From positions 496,001 through 560,000 of the forward strand of contig CAWCUH010000003.1 in the NCBI GenBank assembly GCA_963798655.1: DNA of 64,000 nt. Direction: 5' to 3'. A program made the translations under genes and the position numbers. Of the stretch, positions 1-7,573 are shown one piece after another. The notes beneath the pieces were generated by a model. It was not told where the DNA came from, made no database searches, and was given only the letters and a program-made list of their open reading frames with translations. This stretch comes from CAVSMC01 sp963798655 (GTDB lineage: Bacteria > Pseudomonadota > Gammaproteobacteria > Burkholderiales > Casimicrobiaceae). Within the stretch, counting starts at the first letter, position 1. Each line of letters opens with the position of its first letter.

Positions 1-580
1 GCTGCGCGCAGCGGATCAGCTCGGCATTCGCGACCGGCAAATGCGGATAGCTGCCGCGCCCGTCGGAACAATAGTCGAACCCGAGCCGCTGCGTGAGGCG
101 CAACGCGTGCGGATTCATCTGCCAGCCGGCGGCGCCGTGCGTTGCCGGCGGCGTCTTGAACACGTCGGTGAAGCGGTCGCACGCGAGCTGCATCTGGCGC
201 GTCGTCCAGCGCGCGTCGGCGTCGACGACGCCGTCCTGCCAGCCGACGTGGTCCCACGTATGGATGCCGACCTCGAAGCCTTCGTCGCGCACCGCGCGCA
301 TCGTATCCGCCGCGCGGCGGCCGATGTCCGGCGCGGGCAGCAGCGTTCCGTACAGCAGCGTGCGAACGCCGTAGTGGCGAATGACCGACGTGCGCCGAAC
401 CTTGCCGACGAAGCCCTTGCGAAAGACGCGCTTGATCGCGCGGCCGGTATGATCGGGCCCAAGCGAGAACAAAAACGTCGCGCCCACTTCGTGCTTCTTC
501 AGCAGCGCCACCAGGTTGGGCACGCCTTCACGCGTGCCGCGCAGCGTGTCGACGTCGATCTTGAGTGCGAGAATGGACAT
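1..580 (-). CDS. arnD: ArnD, 4-deoxy-4-formamido-L-Ara-phosphoundecaprenol deformylase (3' end off window)
   Basis: This is a polysaccharide deacetylase (NodB/CE4) fold. In the arn pathway it removes the formyl group from undecaprenyl-phosphate-L-Ara4FN at the inner membrane before the sugar is flipped. The first strand reads KIDVDT, giving metal-site aspartates D9 and D11. A later GIHTWDHVGWQD segment supplies H107 and H111. About 193 codons are visible, against roughly 300 in the family, so the C-terminus lies beyond position 1. The start is the ATG at 580-578; no clear Shine-Dalgarno is visible. It is the last visible gene of the arn operon, about 145 bp after arnA, with a REP-like repeat in that gap. 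Confidence 0.88.
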   Translation of the reverse strand, partial: MSILALKIDVDTLRGTREGVPNLVALLKKHEVGATFLFSLGPDHTGRAIKRVFRKGFVGKVRRTSVIRHYGVRTLLYGTLLPAPDIGRRAADTMRAVRDEGFEVGIHTWDHVGWQDGVVDADARWTTRQMQLACDRFTDVFKTPPATHGAAGWQMNPHALRLTQRLGFDYCSDGRGSYPHLPVANAELIRCAQ

Positions 581-604
581 GGGGCGTCGACGCAGCGCGA
601 AAAC

Positions 605-718
605 GAGGGTCAGAGTGCAGTCTCCCGCAGTCGCCGCATGTATGTCCACCCTCGTGGAAACTGCACTCTGACCCTCATTTGCGCGCGCCGAGTGTTGGGA
701 AAGGGCACTCTGACCCTC
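605..718. repeat. REP-like repeats: an inverted pair plus a third copy
   Basis: The 17-bp arm at 605-621 (GAGGGTCAGAGTGCAGT) is exactly reverse-complemented at 660-676. Extending to 605-625 and 656-676 gives 20 of 21 matches. A third partial copy in the orientation of the second lies at 698-718, sharing the 14-bp core GCACTCTGACCCTC (705-718). The unit fills the gap between arnA and arnD. GGGTCAGA-type cores resemble REP elements mobilised by RAYT (Y1_Tnp) transposases, but no such transposase gene is in the window, so this assignment is inferred. It may form a hairpin in the arn transcript. Confidence 0.75.
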
Positions 719-725
719 GCTCGGG

Positions 726-1769
726 TCATTCGACCAGCGCGCGCGCCGAGGCCACGTGGCCGCGATACGCGTCGAAGATGCGCGCGAGCGCGTCGTCCAT
801 GGCGACCTTCGGCGCCCAGCCGAGGTCGGCGCAGGTGTTGTCGATCTTCGGCACGCGGTTCTGCACGTCCTGGTAGCCCTTGCCGTAATAGTCGGCGGAC
901 GTCGTCTCGACGATTCGCACGGCCTGCGCCGTTTCCCGATATTCGGGATAGCGCTTCGCGAGATCGAGCATCATCGTCGCGAGCTCGCGCACGGAGTAGT
1001 TGTTGCGCGGGTTGCCGATATTGTAGATCCTGCCGCTCGCGACGCCGGCGGGATTGTCGATGATCGTCATCAACGCCGCGATGCCGTCGTCGATGTACGT
1101 GAACGCGCGCTTCTGCGTGCCGCCGTCGACGAGCTTGATCGGCTCGCCGCGAACGATATGGCCGAGGAATTGCGTGATCACCCGCGAGCTGCCTTCCTTC
1201 GCGGTGTTGATCGAGTCGAGGCCCGCGCCGATCCAGTTGAACGGCCGGAACAGCGTGTAGTCGAGCCCTTGCTCCATGCCGTAGGCGTGGATGACGCGGT
1301 CCATCAGCTGCTTCGCGCACGAATAGATCCAGCGCGGCTTGTTGATCGGACCGAGCACGAGCTCGGAGCTCTCGGCATCGAACGCCTCGTCGTGGCACAT
1401 GCCGTAGACCTCGGACGTCGACGGAAACACGATGCGCTTCCTGTGCCGTACGCAGGCGCGCACGATCGGCAGGTTCGCCTCGAAATCGAGCTCGAACACG
1501 CGCAGCGGCTCGCGCACGTACGTCGCCGGAGTCGCGATCGCGACCAGCGGCAGCACGGTGTCGCATTTCTTGATGTGGTACTCGATCCACTCCTTGTTGA
1601 TGGTGATGTCGCCTTCGAAGAAGCGAAAGCGCGGATCGGACATCAGATCCGAGATGCGGTCGGTCTGCATGTCCATGCCGTAGATGTCCCAGTCCGTGTC
1701 GGCGAGGATTCGCTTCGACAGGTGATGGCCGATGAAGCCGTTGACGCCGAGGATCAGGATTTTTCGCAT
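726..1769 (-). CDS. arnA: UDP-glucuronate oxidative decarboxylase (stand-alone ArnA C-terminal domain)
   Basis: This is a short-chain dehydrogenase/epimerase-fold enzyme of 347 aa. It oxidises and decarboxylates UDP-glucuronate to UDP-L-Ara4O, the first step toward L-Ara4N. The NAD-binding GVNGFIG is at residues 8-14, the ArnA-type STSEVYG at about 117-123 (S119, E120), and the YSCAK catalytic pair is Y149/K153. In Escherichia coli this is the C-terminal half of the roughly 660-aa bifunctional ArnA. Here it is a separate gene, 68 bp after the formyltransferase gene in the same operon. The start is ATG at 1769, directly at the nucleotide-binding strand. Confidence 0.93.
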   Translation of the reverse strand: MRKILILGVNGFIGHHLSKRILADTDWDIYGMDMQTDRISDLMSDPRFRFFEGDITINKEWIEYHIKKCDTVLPLVAIATPATYVREPLRVFELDFEANLPIVRACVRHRKRIVFPSTSEVYGMCHDEAFDAESSELVLGPINKPRWIYSCAKQLMDRVIHAYGMEQGLDYTLFRPFNWIGAGLDSINTAKEGSSRVITQFLGHIVRGEPIKLVDGGTQKRAFTYIDDGIAALMTIIDNPAGVASGRIYNIGNPRNNYSVRELATMMLDLAKRYPEYRETAQAVRIVETTSADYYGKGYQDVQNRVPKIDNTCADLGWAPKVAMDDALARIFDAYRGHVASARALVE

Positions 1770-1837
1770 GGAAGCCGATCGGCGCGCGCGAATCGCGCGG
1801 CAAGCGCTATTTTACGTTAAGGCGACCGCCTTGCCGG

Positions 1838-2764
1838 TCAGGTCGCGAGCAGCAGCGGCGCGCTGCCGAAGCGAGCGACCAGCGTAGCCGCGTCGACGAT
1901 CTCGCCGTCGATCTCGAGTGCGAGCACGGCGAGCGTGCCGCCGCCGCCGCAGTGCGCGCGCAGCTCTCCGCGCGCCGTCGCGAGCGTCGGCGCGAGCGTC
2001 GGAGGCGCGTGGCGATCCATCACGTGGGTTCGCAGCAGACGTGCCGGCGCACCGTCGATCGTCGTGAACGCGCCCGGATACGGCGGCGCCACGGCGCGCA
2101 CGAGGTTGTGGATCGTCGCCGCGTCGCGCGCCCAGTCGATGCGGCCATCCTCGGGCTTGCGGCCGCCGAAGTAGGCGCCCTTCGCGATGTCCTGCCGAAT
2201 GCGCGGCGCGGTCCCGGCGATCAATGCCGGCAGCGCGCCGTCGAGCACGATCTCCGCGGCCACGGTCACCTTGTCGAACACGTCCTTCGCCATGTCGTCG
2301 GGAAGTATCGGCACCGCCTGCTGCGCGACGATGTCGCCGTCGTCGGGCTTCTCCGTCATGTAGTGCAGCGTCGCGCCGGTATGGCGCTCGCCGTGCAGCA
2401 CCGCCCAGTTGACGGGTGCGCGGCCGCGGTATTTCGGCAGCAGCGATCCGTGCATGTTGAGCGCGCCGCGCATGGCGCAGGCGAGCAGCGGCGCCTTCAG
2501 CATGCTGCGGTAGTAGAACGAGAACAAGAAGTCGGGCGCGAGCGCGGCGACGCGCGAGACGACCGGCGCAGCGTTCGCGTCCGCCGGCCTGATTGCCGCG
2601 ATCCCGTTTTCCGCCGCGGCGTCCGCGACCGATTGGAACCAGATCGTCTCACCCGGCGAATCGTCGTGCGTGACGACGAGCGGCACGTCGACGCCATGCG
2701 CGAGCAGCACCTTCAGGCAGCGGACGCCCACGTTGTGGTACGCGAAGACGACTGCGCGCGTCAC
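1838..2764 (-). CDS. arnA: UDP-L-Ara4N formyltransferase (stand-alone ArnA N-terminal domain)
   Basis: This is a methionyl-tRNA formyltransferase-like enzyme of 308 aa. It transfers a formyl group from N10-formyl-tetrahydrofolate to UDP-L-Ara4N. The catalytic Asn and His are in LNMHGSLLPKYRGR (N103, H105), and the conserved Asp lies in the KPDDGDIV loop near 141-144. The start is GTG at 2764, one base after the arnC stop, which implies translational coupling. It is the counterpart of the ArnA N-terminal domain; together with the next gene it rebuilds the bifunctional ArnA as two polypeptides. Confidence 0.92.
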   Translation of the reverse strand: MTRAVVFAYHNVGVRCLKVLLAHGVDVPLVVTHDDSPGETIWFQSVADAAAENGIAAIRPADANAAPVVSRVAALAPDFLFSFYYRSMLKAPLLACAMRGALNMHGSLLPKYRGRAPVNWAVLHGERHTGATLHYMTEKPDDGDIVAQQAVPILPDDMAKDVFDKVTVAAEIVLDGALPALIAGTAPRIRQDIAKGAYFGGRKPEDGRIDWARDAATIHNLVRAVAPPYPGAFTTIDGAPARLLRTHVMDRHAPPTLAPTLATARGELRAHCGGGGTLAVLALEIDGEIVDAATLVARFGSAPLLLAT

Positions 2765-2765
2765 G

Positions 2766-3770
2766 CTAGCCGTGGTCGCGCACGCGTGAGGGCGTTTCGC
2801 GCGGCGAGTCCGCCGTGTCCAGCACGCCGCGGATCGTGTAGCGCGGGCGCTCGCGCACCTGCTGATAGATCCGGCCGACGTATTCGCCGATGATTCCCAT
2901 GCCGAACACGATCAGTCCGACGAGGAAGAACGCGAGGATGTCACGGTCCCACAGCAGCGCGAACGCGAAGCCGCCCGGCGCGAAGAACATCCGGTACGTG
3001 ATCACGACGAAGTAGGTGATCAGCGCGGCGGCCGACACGAACATGCCGAACATCGAGCAGATCTGCAGCGGCACGAGCGAGAAGCCGGTGATGAGGTCGA
3101 AGTTGAGCCGGATCAGCTTGTAGAGCGAGTACTTCGATTCGCCGGCGGCGCGCTCCTCGTGCGCGACGTCGACCTCGGTCGGATTCGCGGCGAACGTGTA
3201 GGCGAGCGCCGGGATGTACGTGCTGACCTCGCGGCTCGACGCGACGGCCGCGACGATGTCGGCGCTGTACGCGCGCAGCATGCAGCCCTGGTCGGTCATC
3301 CGGATTCGCGTGATGCGCTCGCGCAGCCGATTCATCGCGCGCGACGCGACGCGCCGCCACCACGAATCCTCGCGCGTGCGCCGCACGCCGCCGACGTAGT
3401 CGTGACCGGCGTCCATTGCCGCGAGCAGCTTGCCGATTTCTTCCGGCGGGTTTTGCAGGTCCGCGTCGAGCGTCACGACGCGCTCGCCGCGACAGCGCTC
3501 GAAGCCGGCGACGATCGCGAGATGCTGGCCGTAGTTCGCGTTGAACAGGATCACGCGCGTCACATCCGGCCGCCGCTGCCATTGCTCGCGCAGCAGCGCC
3601 GCCGAGCGGTCGCGGCTGCCGTCGTTGACGAAAATCACCTCGTACGTGACACGCAGCGCGTCGAGCGCCGGATAGAGCCGCGCGAAGAGCGCCGGCAGGC
3701 CGGCCTCCTCGTTGTAAACCGGAATGACGACCGACAGCGACGGTGCACCGGAGGCGGACGTTTCATTCAT
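2766..3770 (-). CDS. arnC: ArnC, undecaprenyl-phosphate Ara4FN transferase
   Basis: This is a family 2 glycosyltransferase of 334 aa. It loads 4-formamido-4-deoxy-L-arabinose onto undecaprenyl phosphate on the cytoplasmic face of the inner membrane. The N-terminal GT-A domain starts LSVVIPVYNEE and carries the metal-binding LDADLQNP (D102, D104). Two hydrophobic segments at roughly 235-262 and 270-292 are the expected C-terminal membrane anchors. Length matches ArnC/PmrF. Its start overlaps the end of arnB by 8 bp, and the next gene starts one base after its stop, so the operon is tightly coupled. Confidence 0.94.
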   Translation of the reverse strand: MNETSASGAPSLSVVIPVYNEEAGLPALFARLYPALDALRVTYEVIFVNDGSRDRSAALLREQWQRRPDVTRVILFNANYGQHLAIVAGFERCRGERVVTLDADLQNPPEEIGKLLAAMDAGHDYVGGVRRTREDSWWRRVASRAMNRLRERITRIRMTDQGCMLRAYSADIVAAVASSREVSTYIPALAYTFAANPTEVDVAHEERAAGESKYSLYKLIRLNFDLITGFSLVPLQICSMFGMFVSAAALITYFVVITYRMFFAPGGFAFALLWDRDILAFFLVGLIVFGMGIIGEYVGRIYQQVRERPRYTIRGVLDTADSPRETPSRVRDHG

Positions 3771-4887
3771 GGTTGTCGGCGATCACTCGCGCGCATGCGG
3801 CGCAAACGCGGTCGACGTCGCTCGCGCTCATCCGCGTATGGAGCGGCAGCGTCACCGTCTCGCGCGCGATCCGCTCGGAATTCGGGAACTCGCCGTCGCC
3901 ATGGCCGAGCCCACGGCCGAGCGTGCTCAGGTGCAACGCCTCGTACGAGACGCCGGTCGCGATGCCGCGCTCGGCGAGCGCATCGCGAAATGCCTTGCGC
4001 GAGATCGTCATCCGGTCGAGCGGCAGCAGCACGCTCCACATGTTCCATGACTGTCCGTCACGCTCGCGCGGCCGCGGCGGCAGCACGCACGCCGGCTCGC
4101 ACGCGAAGCGCTCGAAGTAGCGTTCGACCAGCGCCCGCCTCGTCGCGAGAAACCGCGGCAGCTGTGCAAGCTGCGCAACGCCGATCCGCGCGTTGACGTC
4201 GGGCAGATTGAACTTGCCGCCGGCAAAGCGCACGTCGCGCGTGCCGTCCGGCAGCCGCAGGATGCCATGAAAGCGAAGCTCGTCGACGCGCTCGGCTTCG
4301 GCCACGTCGTTGACGACGAGCGCGCCGCCTTCGATCGACGTCATGTTCTTGTTCGGGTGGAAGCTGAAGGTGACGAGATCGCCGATCGCACCGATGTTGC
4401 GGCCGTTCCACTGCGAGCCGATGACGAGCGCCGCGTCCTCGATGACGCGAAGCCGCCGTCGCTTAGCGAGCGCATACAGCGCGTCCATGTCGGCGAGCGT
4501 TCCCGGCCAGTGCGTCGGCAGGATCGCTTTCGTGCGCGGCGTGATCGCCGCTTCGACGGCAGCCACATCGACATTGCGCGTGACGAGGTCGCAGTCGACG
4601 AACACCGGCGTCGCGCCGACCTTGACGACCATGTTCATCGACGCGAAGAAGCTCTGCGCCGCGAGGATCACCTCGTCGCCATGGCCGACGCCGGCGAGTT
4701 GCAGCGCGACCTCCATTGCCGCAGTCGCGGACGTGACGACGCGCACCGGACGGCCGCCGCAAAAGACGCTCAGGTCCGCTTCGAATCGCTGCACCCAGGG
4801 CCCGCTCGCGATGTGCCCCGAGCGCAGCACGTCGGCGACGCCGGCGATCGTCTCGTCGTCGATGTCCGGGCCGGCAAACTTGAGCAT
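3763..4887 (-). CDS. arnB: ArnB, UDP-L-Ara4O aminotransferase
   Basis: This is a DegT/DnrJ/EryC1-family PLP-dependent aminotransferase of 374 aa. It converts UDP-4-keto-pentose to UDP-L-Ara4N using glutamate. The PLP lysine is K180 in SFHPNKNMTS, and the DAALVIG segment provides the pyridine-nitrogen aspartate. The reading frame stays open upstream, but the protein similarity begins at MLKFAG (ATG 4887-4885), 10 bp after the preceding flippase gene. That start gives the usual family length. It overlaps arnC by 8 bp. Confidence 0.94.
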   Translation of the reverse strand: MLKFAGPDIDDETIAGVADVLRSGHIASGPWVQRFEADLSVFCGGRPVRVVTSATAAMEVALQLAGVGHGDEVILAAQSFFASMNMVVKVGATPVFVDCDLVTRNVDVAAVEAAITPRTKAILPTHWPGTLADMDALYALAKRRRLRVIEDAALVIGSQWNGRNIGAIGDLVTFSFHPNKNMTSIEGGALVVNDVAEAERVDELRFHGILRLPDGTRDVRFAGGKFNLPDVNARIGVAQLAQLPRFLATRRALVERYFERFACEPACVLPPRPRERDGQSWNMWSVLLPLDRMTISRKAFRDALAERGIATGVSYEALHLSTLGRGLGHGDGEFPNSERIARETVTLPLHTRMSASDVDRVCAACARVIADNHE

Positions 4888-4897
4888 CGCCGCCACT

Positions 4898-5270
4898 TCA
4901 GCTTCGGGCGACGAGCCACACGCCGAGCACGATGAACGCGATGCCCGTCCAGCGCGCGAGCGTGACCGCTTCGCCCAGCAGGTAATGCGCGGCGATCGCG
5001 TTGACGATGTAGCCCAGCGAAAGCATCGGGTAGGCGATCGACACCGGGACGCGCGAGAGTCCGACGATCCAGACGAACACGCTGACGACATAGCACGACA
5101 GGCCGGCGACGATGTGCCCCTGCGTCGCGACGCGCCCGAGCAGGCCGAACCAGTTGTCGCGCGGTCACGGTGATGACGCCGAGCGTGTTCGTGCCGGCTT
5201 TGAGCAGCAGCTGCGCGGCGGCGTTCAGCAGCACGCCGGTCAACAGGAACGCGAACGCGACGGCGCTCAT
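4898..5270 (-). pseudogene. Frameshifted SMR/EamA-type transporter, ArnE-like flippase subunit
   Basis: The gene encodes a small four-helix multidrug-resistance-type membrane protein. In arn operons such proteins (ArnE/ArnF) flip undecaprenyl-phosphate-L-Ara4N to the periplasm. The N-terminal part starts at ATG 5270, overlapping the arnT stop as ATGA, and reads MSAVAFAFLLTGVLLNAAAQ and on to VTA. The remainder, from DNWFGLLGRV to the end VLGVWLVARS, is in the next frame. The shift lies near 5157-5168 in a GCGCG run; restoring two bases (GC) would give one continuous protein of about 124 aa. It may be a real mutation or an assembly error. It is the only flippase-like gene in this operon. Confidence 0.82.
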
Positions 5271-6979
5271 CGGCGAGCGACCAGCACGCGACGCGCATCG
5301 CGTGCGAGCGTGCGCATCGGCACGCCCCGCGCGACGAGCGTCTCGTGGTCCTGCGCGGGCATCAGCGCGTACGCCTGCGCTTCGCCGTTCCAGCGCGCGA
5401 TCCACTCGTCGACGCGCGCGACCCCTTTGTCGGGCTCGGCGTCGAGGCCGAGCGCAAGCTCGTCGCGGAAGTCGACGACCGTCGTCGTGCGGCCGAGATA
5501 GAACGGCACCGTCTGATCGTACATGCGAACCTGGTAGAAGGGCGCCGCGGGCACCCAGTCGCCGGACGCGCGCGCGGCTTGCAGGATATCCCAGCCGGAG
5601 CGCGTCGTGCGCATCGTGTCGAAGCCGATCAGCGCGGCCTGCACGGCGGCGATCGTCGACAGTGAAAGGATCAGCACGCCGGCGAGCGCGCTCGCGCCGC
5701 GGCGCCAGCGAACGACCGCGGCGATGCCGCCGGCGACCGATATCGCGGTTGCCGCGACCAGCCACTGGACATACGACGCGACGTTGTCCGGCACGCCGGC
5801 CGGATATCCGAAGCGGCGCAGCAGCGGCTCCCACGCTGCGCCGAGCACGATCAGCACGATGACGCCGATGGCGCTCAGCGGCACGACGAGTCGCGCGAGC
5901 GCCTGTGCCGCTGTTCGCGTCGCGAGCCATGCCGCGACGAGTGCGAGCGGCGGAAACGCCGGCAGGATGTAGCCCGGCAGCTTCGAGCTCGACGCGCTGA
6001 AGAAGACGAACACGAATGCGGCCCACACGAGTGCGAAGCGCGGCCACGAAAAGCCGTTCGCGGCCGGCACTGCGTCGCGCCACGCGCGCGCGACACCTGC
6101 GGCAAGGATGGTGAGCCACGGCAGCACGCCGACCGCGAGCAGCGGCGCGAAGTACCACCACGCGCCCGTGCGCCGGTGCCCGGTGGTGAGGTAGCGCTCG
6201 AAATGCTCGTGGATGAAGAAGAAGTGGAAGAACTCGGGATTGGCGATCGACACGGCAACGAACCACGGCGCCGCCAGAACGAGATAGAGCAGCATGCCGG
6301 AGACGACATGCAATCGCCGCCAGACCGCGATGTCGCGCGTGATCGCCGTGTACAGCACGAGCGTTGCGCCGGGGATCACGATGCCGATGAGGCCCTTCGC
6401 GAGCGTCGCGGCCGCCATCGCGGCCCACGCGGCGAGCATCCATGCGCGCCGCTCGCGTGCCGTGGCGCCGTCGCGCTGGGCGAGCACGAACGCACCGAAC
6501 GCGATCGCGAGCGTGGCCGCCAGTAGCCCGTCGATTGCAAGCACATGACCGCCGACGACGTAGCCGGCGGATCCTGCGAGCGCTGCGGCTGCGGCGGCGC
6601 CGAGCGTCGTGCCGCCGAGCCGCCATCCGACGACGCCGATGAAGAGCGCGGCGACGAATGTCGAGGCGACGGTGGGAAATCGCGCCGTCGCGTTGCCGGC
6701 GCCGAACGCGTCGAACGCCGCGGCGGTGAGCCAGTACTGCAGCGGCGGCTTCTCGAAGTACTTGAGCCCGTTCAGACGCGGCGTCAGCCAGTCGCCGCTC
6801 GTCGCCATCTCGCGCGCGATCTCGGCGTAGCGTCCTTCGTCCGGATGGATCAGCGTGCGCGTGCCGATGCCGGCGAACCAGACGAGCGCCGCAACGGCGG
6901 CGATGGCGGCAAGCGCGCCACGCGAAGCGGAGGTAGGGGTTTTGGGCATCGGGCTGGCGCCGGGCACGTCGTGCGGCAC
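5267..6979 (-). CDS. arnT: ArnT-type lipid A 4-amino-4-deoxy-L-arabinosyltransferase
   Basis: This is an integral membrane family 83/39 glycosyltransferase of 570 aa. It transfers L-Ara4N from undecaprenyl phosphate to lipid A phosphates on the periplasmic side, lowering affinity for cationic peptides such as polymyxin. The signature after the first helix is HPDEGRYAEIAREM with acidic D47/E48. KYFEKPPLQYWL and about a dozen hydrophobic helices follow. The start is ATG at 6979; an internal ATG at 6949 is possible. It is the first gene of the arn operon and its stop overlaps the flippase start by 4 bp (ATGA). Confidence 0.9.
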   Translation of the reverse strand: MPHDVPGASPMPKTPTSASRGALAAIAAVAALVWFAGIGTRTLIHPDEGRYAEIAREMATSGDWLTPRLNGLKYFEKPPLQYWLTAAAFDAFGAGNATARFPTVASTFVAALFIGVVGWRLGGTTLGAAAAAALAGSAGYVVGGHVLAIDGLLAATLAIAFGAFVLAQRDGATARERRAWMLAAWAAMAAATLAKGLIGIVIPGATLVLYTAITRDIAVWRRLHVVSGMLLYLVLAAPWFVAVSIANPEFFHFFFIHEHFERYLTTGHRRTGAWWYFAPLLAVGVLPWLTILAAGVARAWRDAVPAANGFSWPRFALVWAAFVFVFFSASSSKLPGYILPAFPPLALVAAWLATRTAAQALARLVVPLSAIGVIVLIVLGAAWEPLLRRFGYPAGVPDNVASYVQWLVAATAISVAGGIAAVVRWRRGASALAGVLILSLSTIAAVQAALIGFDTMRTTRSGWDILQAARASGDWVPAAPFYQVRMYDQTVPFYLGRTTTVVDFRDELALGLDAEPDKGVARVDEWIARWNGEAQAYALMPAQDHETLVARGVPMRTLARDARRVLVARR

Positions 6980-7000
6980 GCGAGTCGCCCGCGGGCGCCG

Positions 7001-7006
7001 ATTCTA
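7001..7006 (-). promoter_or_regulatory. Candidate -10 of the arn operon
   Basis: On the minus strand the sequence reads GGGTAGAATCGGCG, with a TAGAAT hexamer 21 bp upstream of the arnT start. It matches the GGTAnAATnnCGG pattern seen upstream of other genes in this window. No convincing -35 hexamer is visible, so this is tentative. Confidence 0.4.
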
Positions 7007-7049
7007 CCCGACCCGAGCGTGCTAACCTTTGCGCTTTGACGCCATTACG

Positions 7050-7562
7050 ATGGCCGACGCGATCGTCATCACGCGCGCTCGACGCGACGACGTCCCCGAC
7101 GTGCAGCGCCTCGCGCGCGAGATCTGGCGCGCGCACTATCCCGGCATCATCACGACCGAGCAGATCGAGTACATGCTCGAGCGCGGTTATGCGACCGGTG
7201 TGCTCGACGAGTTCGTCGACGGCCCCGACAGCGGCATCGAGGTCGCGCTCGCCGAGGGTGAGCGCGTCGGCTTCGCCGCGTGGTATGCGACGGGCGCGTC
7301 CGCCGAGGTCAAGCTCGACAAGCTTTACGTGCTGCCGGCCTACCAGCGGCGGGGCGTCGGCGCCGGGTTGATCGCGCGTGTCGAGTCGGCGGCGTTGCTC
7401 GCCGGCGCGGCGACGCTCGTGCTGAACGTGAACAAGAACAATTCGCAGGCGATCCGCGCATACGAAAAGCACGGCTTCGCGATTCGCGCCGCCGTCGAAG
7501 TCGACATCGGGCACGGCTTCGTGATGGACGATTACGTGATGGCGAAGCCGCTCGTTCGGTAG
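7050..7562 (+). CDS. GNAT family N-acetyltransferase
   Basis: This is a single-domain GCN5-type acetyltransferase of 170 aa. It has the acetyl-CoA pyrophosphate loop YQRRGVGAGL at about residues 98-107 and the closing NNSQAIRAYEKHGF motif typical of RimI-like members. The substrate cannot be read from sequence. ATG at 7050 was chosen over an in-frame TTG at 7029 because the domain begins at IVITRAR. It is divergent from arnT and its stop is 11 bp before cysS, so it may share transcription with cysS. Confidence 0.85.
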   Translation: MADAIVITRARRDDVPDVQRLAREIWRAHYPGIITTEQIEYMLERGYATGVLDEFVDGPDSGIEVALAEGERVGFAAWYATGASAEVKLDKLYVLPAYQRRGVGAGLIARVESAALLAGAATLVLNVNKNNSQAIRAYEKHGFAIRAAVEVDIGHGFVMDDYVMAKPLVR

Positions 7563-7565
7563 AAT
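7560..7565 (+). promoter_or_regulatory. Candidate -10 of cysS
   Basis: The sequence CGGTAGAATCGCGG overlaps the stop codon of the acetyltransferase gene, with hexamer TAGAAT. Transcription starting at the usual distance would begin at or next to the cysS ATG (7574), which would make a leaderless or near-leaderless mRNA. No clear -35 hexamer was found. Confidence 0.4.
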
Positions 7566-7573
7566 CGCGGCGG

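Noticed and set aside
3763..5298. ArnB as a 511-residue protein with a long N-terminal extension
   Set aside because: Residues before MLKFAG are out-of-frame translation of the flippase and arnT region; the ArnB fold begins at 4887.
4770..7514. A 914-codon open frame on the minus strand spanning arnT and arnB
   Set aside because: It is out of frame with ArnT and ArnB and its product is Arg/Ala repeats. Only the short stretch coding the SMR N-terminus is real, and that belongs to the separate frameshifted gene.
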